Shown here piece by piece: positions 5,041 to 5,333 of a stretch of DNA of 5,333 nucleotides (position 1 is the first letter of the stretch; each line of letters opens with the position of its first letter). This stretch comes from an uncultured Collinsella sp. (GTDB taxonomy: Bacteria > Actinomycetota > Coriobacteriia > Coriobacteriales > Coriobacteriaceae). Location: assembly GCA_900552875.1 (NCBI GenBank), contig USCS01000119.1:1-5333 (forward strand), given 5' to 3'. The notes beneath the pieces are model-generated. The model was not told the origin of the DNA. It worked only from the letters and a program-made list of their open reading frames with translations, and ran no database searches. The position numbers and the translations under genes were made by a program.

Positions 5041-5333
5041 TGAACGAAGCTGGTTGATAACAAGCAGGTGGAATAAACATGGAGCCCGACACCTCTCGCG
5101 CAATCGACGCGCGGCAAGGGTCTGGCCCATCTCATATGTTGCCAACGCTAACGGTGAACCTGAGCGCCCGGGCACATTCTTTGTTGGCTGAAACCGGCAT
5201 AGCAACTAGCGGAAGGCATCATCGAAGGAGTGTGCTGGAAAGCACCCGTCTCCTTAACTGTTAGAAATGCAAGTTAATAATCTATGTGGTCAATATAATA
5301 CCGTTGAACCCGCGTATCGATACCGCCCAGCCA
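4940..5333. other. Non-coding region upstream of the operon
   Basis: No convincing gene is seen in this stretch of about 390 bp. It holds the motif cluster below 5040, a 61-codon plus-strand open frame (5079-5264) with an acceptable ribosome-binding site but an unconvincing Arg/Ser/His-rich product, the palindrome GCCCGGGC, a GCCAAC/GTTGGC inverted repeat, a strong hairpin at 5225-5255 and an isolated plus-strand TATAAT (5294-5299) without a -35. From the right edge a minus-strand frame runs 19 codons to a TAA at 5276-5274, so the upstream gene could end there, but that is too short to judge. Confidence 0.6.
5225..5255. repeat. Strong stem-loop with two helices
   Basis: AAGGAG (5225-5230) pairs with CTCCTT (5250-5255), and inside it GTGCT (5232-5236) pairs with AGCAC (5241-5245), with an asymmetric internal loop (1 nt against 4 nt). 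Read on the plus strand the apical loop is GGAA, a GNRA-type tetraloop; on the minus strand it is TTCC. No T-run follows on either strand, so it is not a standard terminator. On the plus strand the loop type favours an RNA structure, but no known RNA family was recognised. Confidence 0.6.

Noticed and set aside
5079..5264. 61-codon plus-strand open frame with AGGTGG 7 nt before its ATG.
   Set aside because: The product has no recognisable domain or hydrophobic pattern, no promoter is seen, and it ends over the hairpin. It opposes the operon and looks like chance.
5274..5333. Minus-strand frame open from the window edge for 19 codons to a TAA, possibly the end of an upstream gene.
   Set aside because: Too short to judge; all other frames also close within about 20 codons, and the peptide has no recognisable signature.
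5300..5333. Minus-strand GCGGGTTCAACG resembling a tRNA T-arm.
   Set aside because: The bases after the loop do not pair back with GCGGG and no other cloverleaf arm is found.

Overview
The window looks like chromosomal core sequence from a mid-GC, high-GC-lineage actinobacterium, most likely class Coriobacteriia (Collinsella or a relative). I infer this from protein signatures, not a search. The strongest clue is the actinobacterial pair of a GarA/OdhI-like FHA protein followed 3 nt later by an FtsR-like two-domain MerR regulator, downstream of a CDP-alcohol phosphatidyltransferase. All six convincing genes lie on the minus strand, so transcription runs from high to low coordinates.

Layout in transcription order: (i) 4940-5333, about 390 bp without a convincing gene, holding a strong hairpin (5225-5255) and a cluster of ATGTCT/AGACAT motifs; (ii) a promoter at 4909-4937; (iii) an apparent operon of CDP-alcohol phosphatidyltransferase (4872-4168), FHA protein (4101-3667), MerR regulator (3663-2785), adenine phosphoribosyltransferase apt (2744-2214) and a secreted coiled-coil NlpC/P60 peptidoglycan hydrolase (2181-1057); (iv) a textbook intrinsic terminator (1032-991); (v) a compact control region with two perfect inverted repeats and a TATAAT box (982-904); (vi) a DegV-family fatty-acid-binding protein (890-24).

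The operon joins membrane phospholipid synthesis, a phospho-dependent FHA switch, a cell-division-type regulator, purine salvage and a cell-wall hydrolase. This suggests coordination of envelope growth, but that is inference from gene order. No mobile element, CRISPR array, tRNA or rRNA was seen. I found no clear new system. The items most worth a second look are the 16-bp perfect dyad upstream of degV, the GarA-like protein that keeps only one of the two usual N-terminal threonines, and the structured non-coding stretch upstream of the operon.
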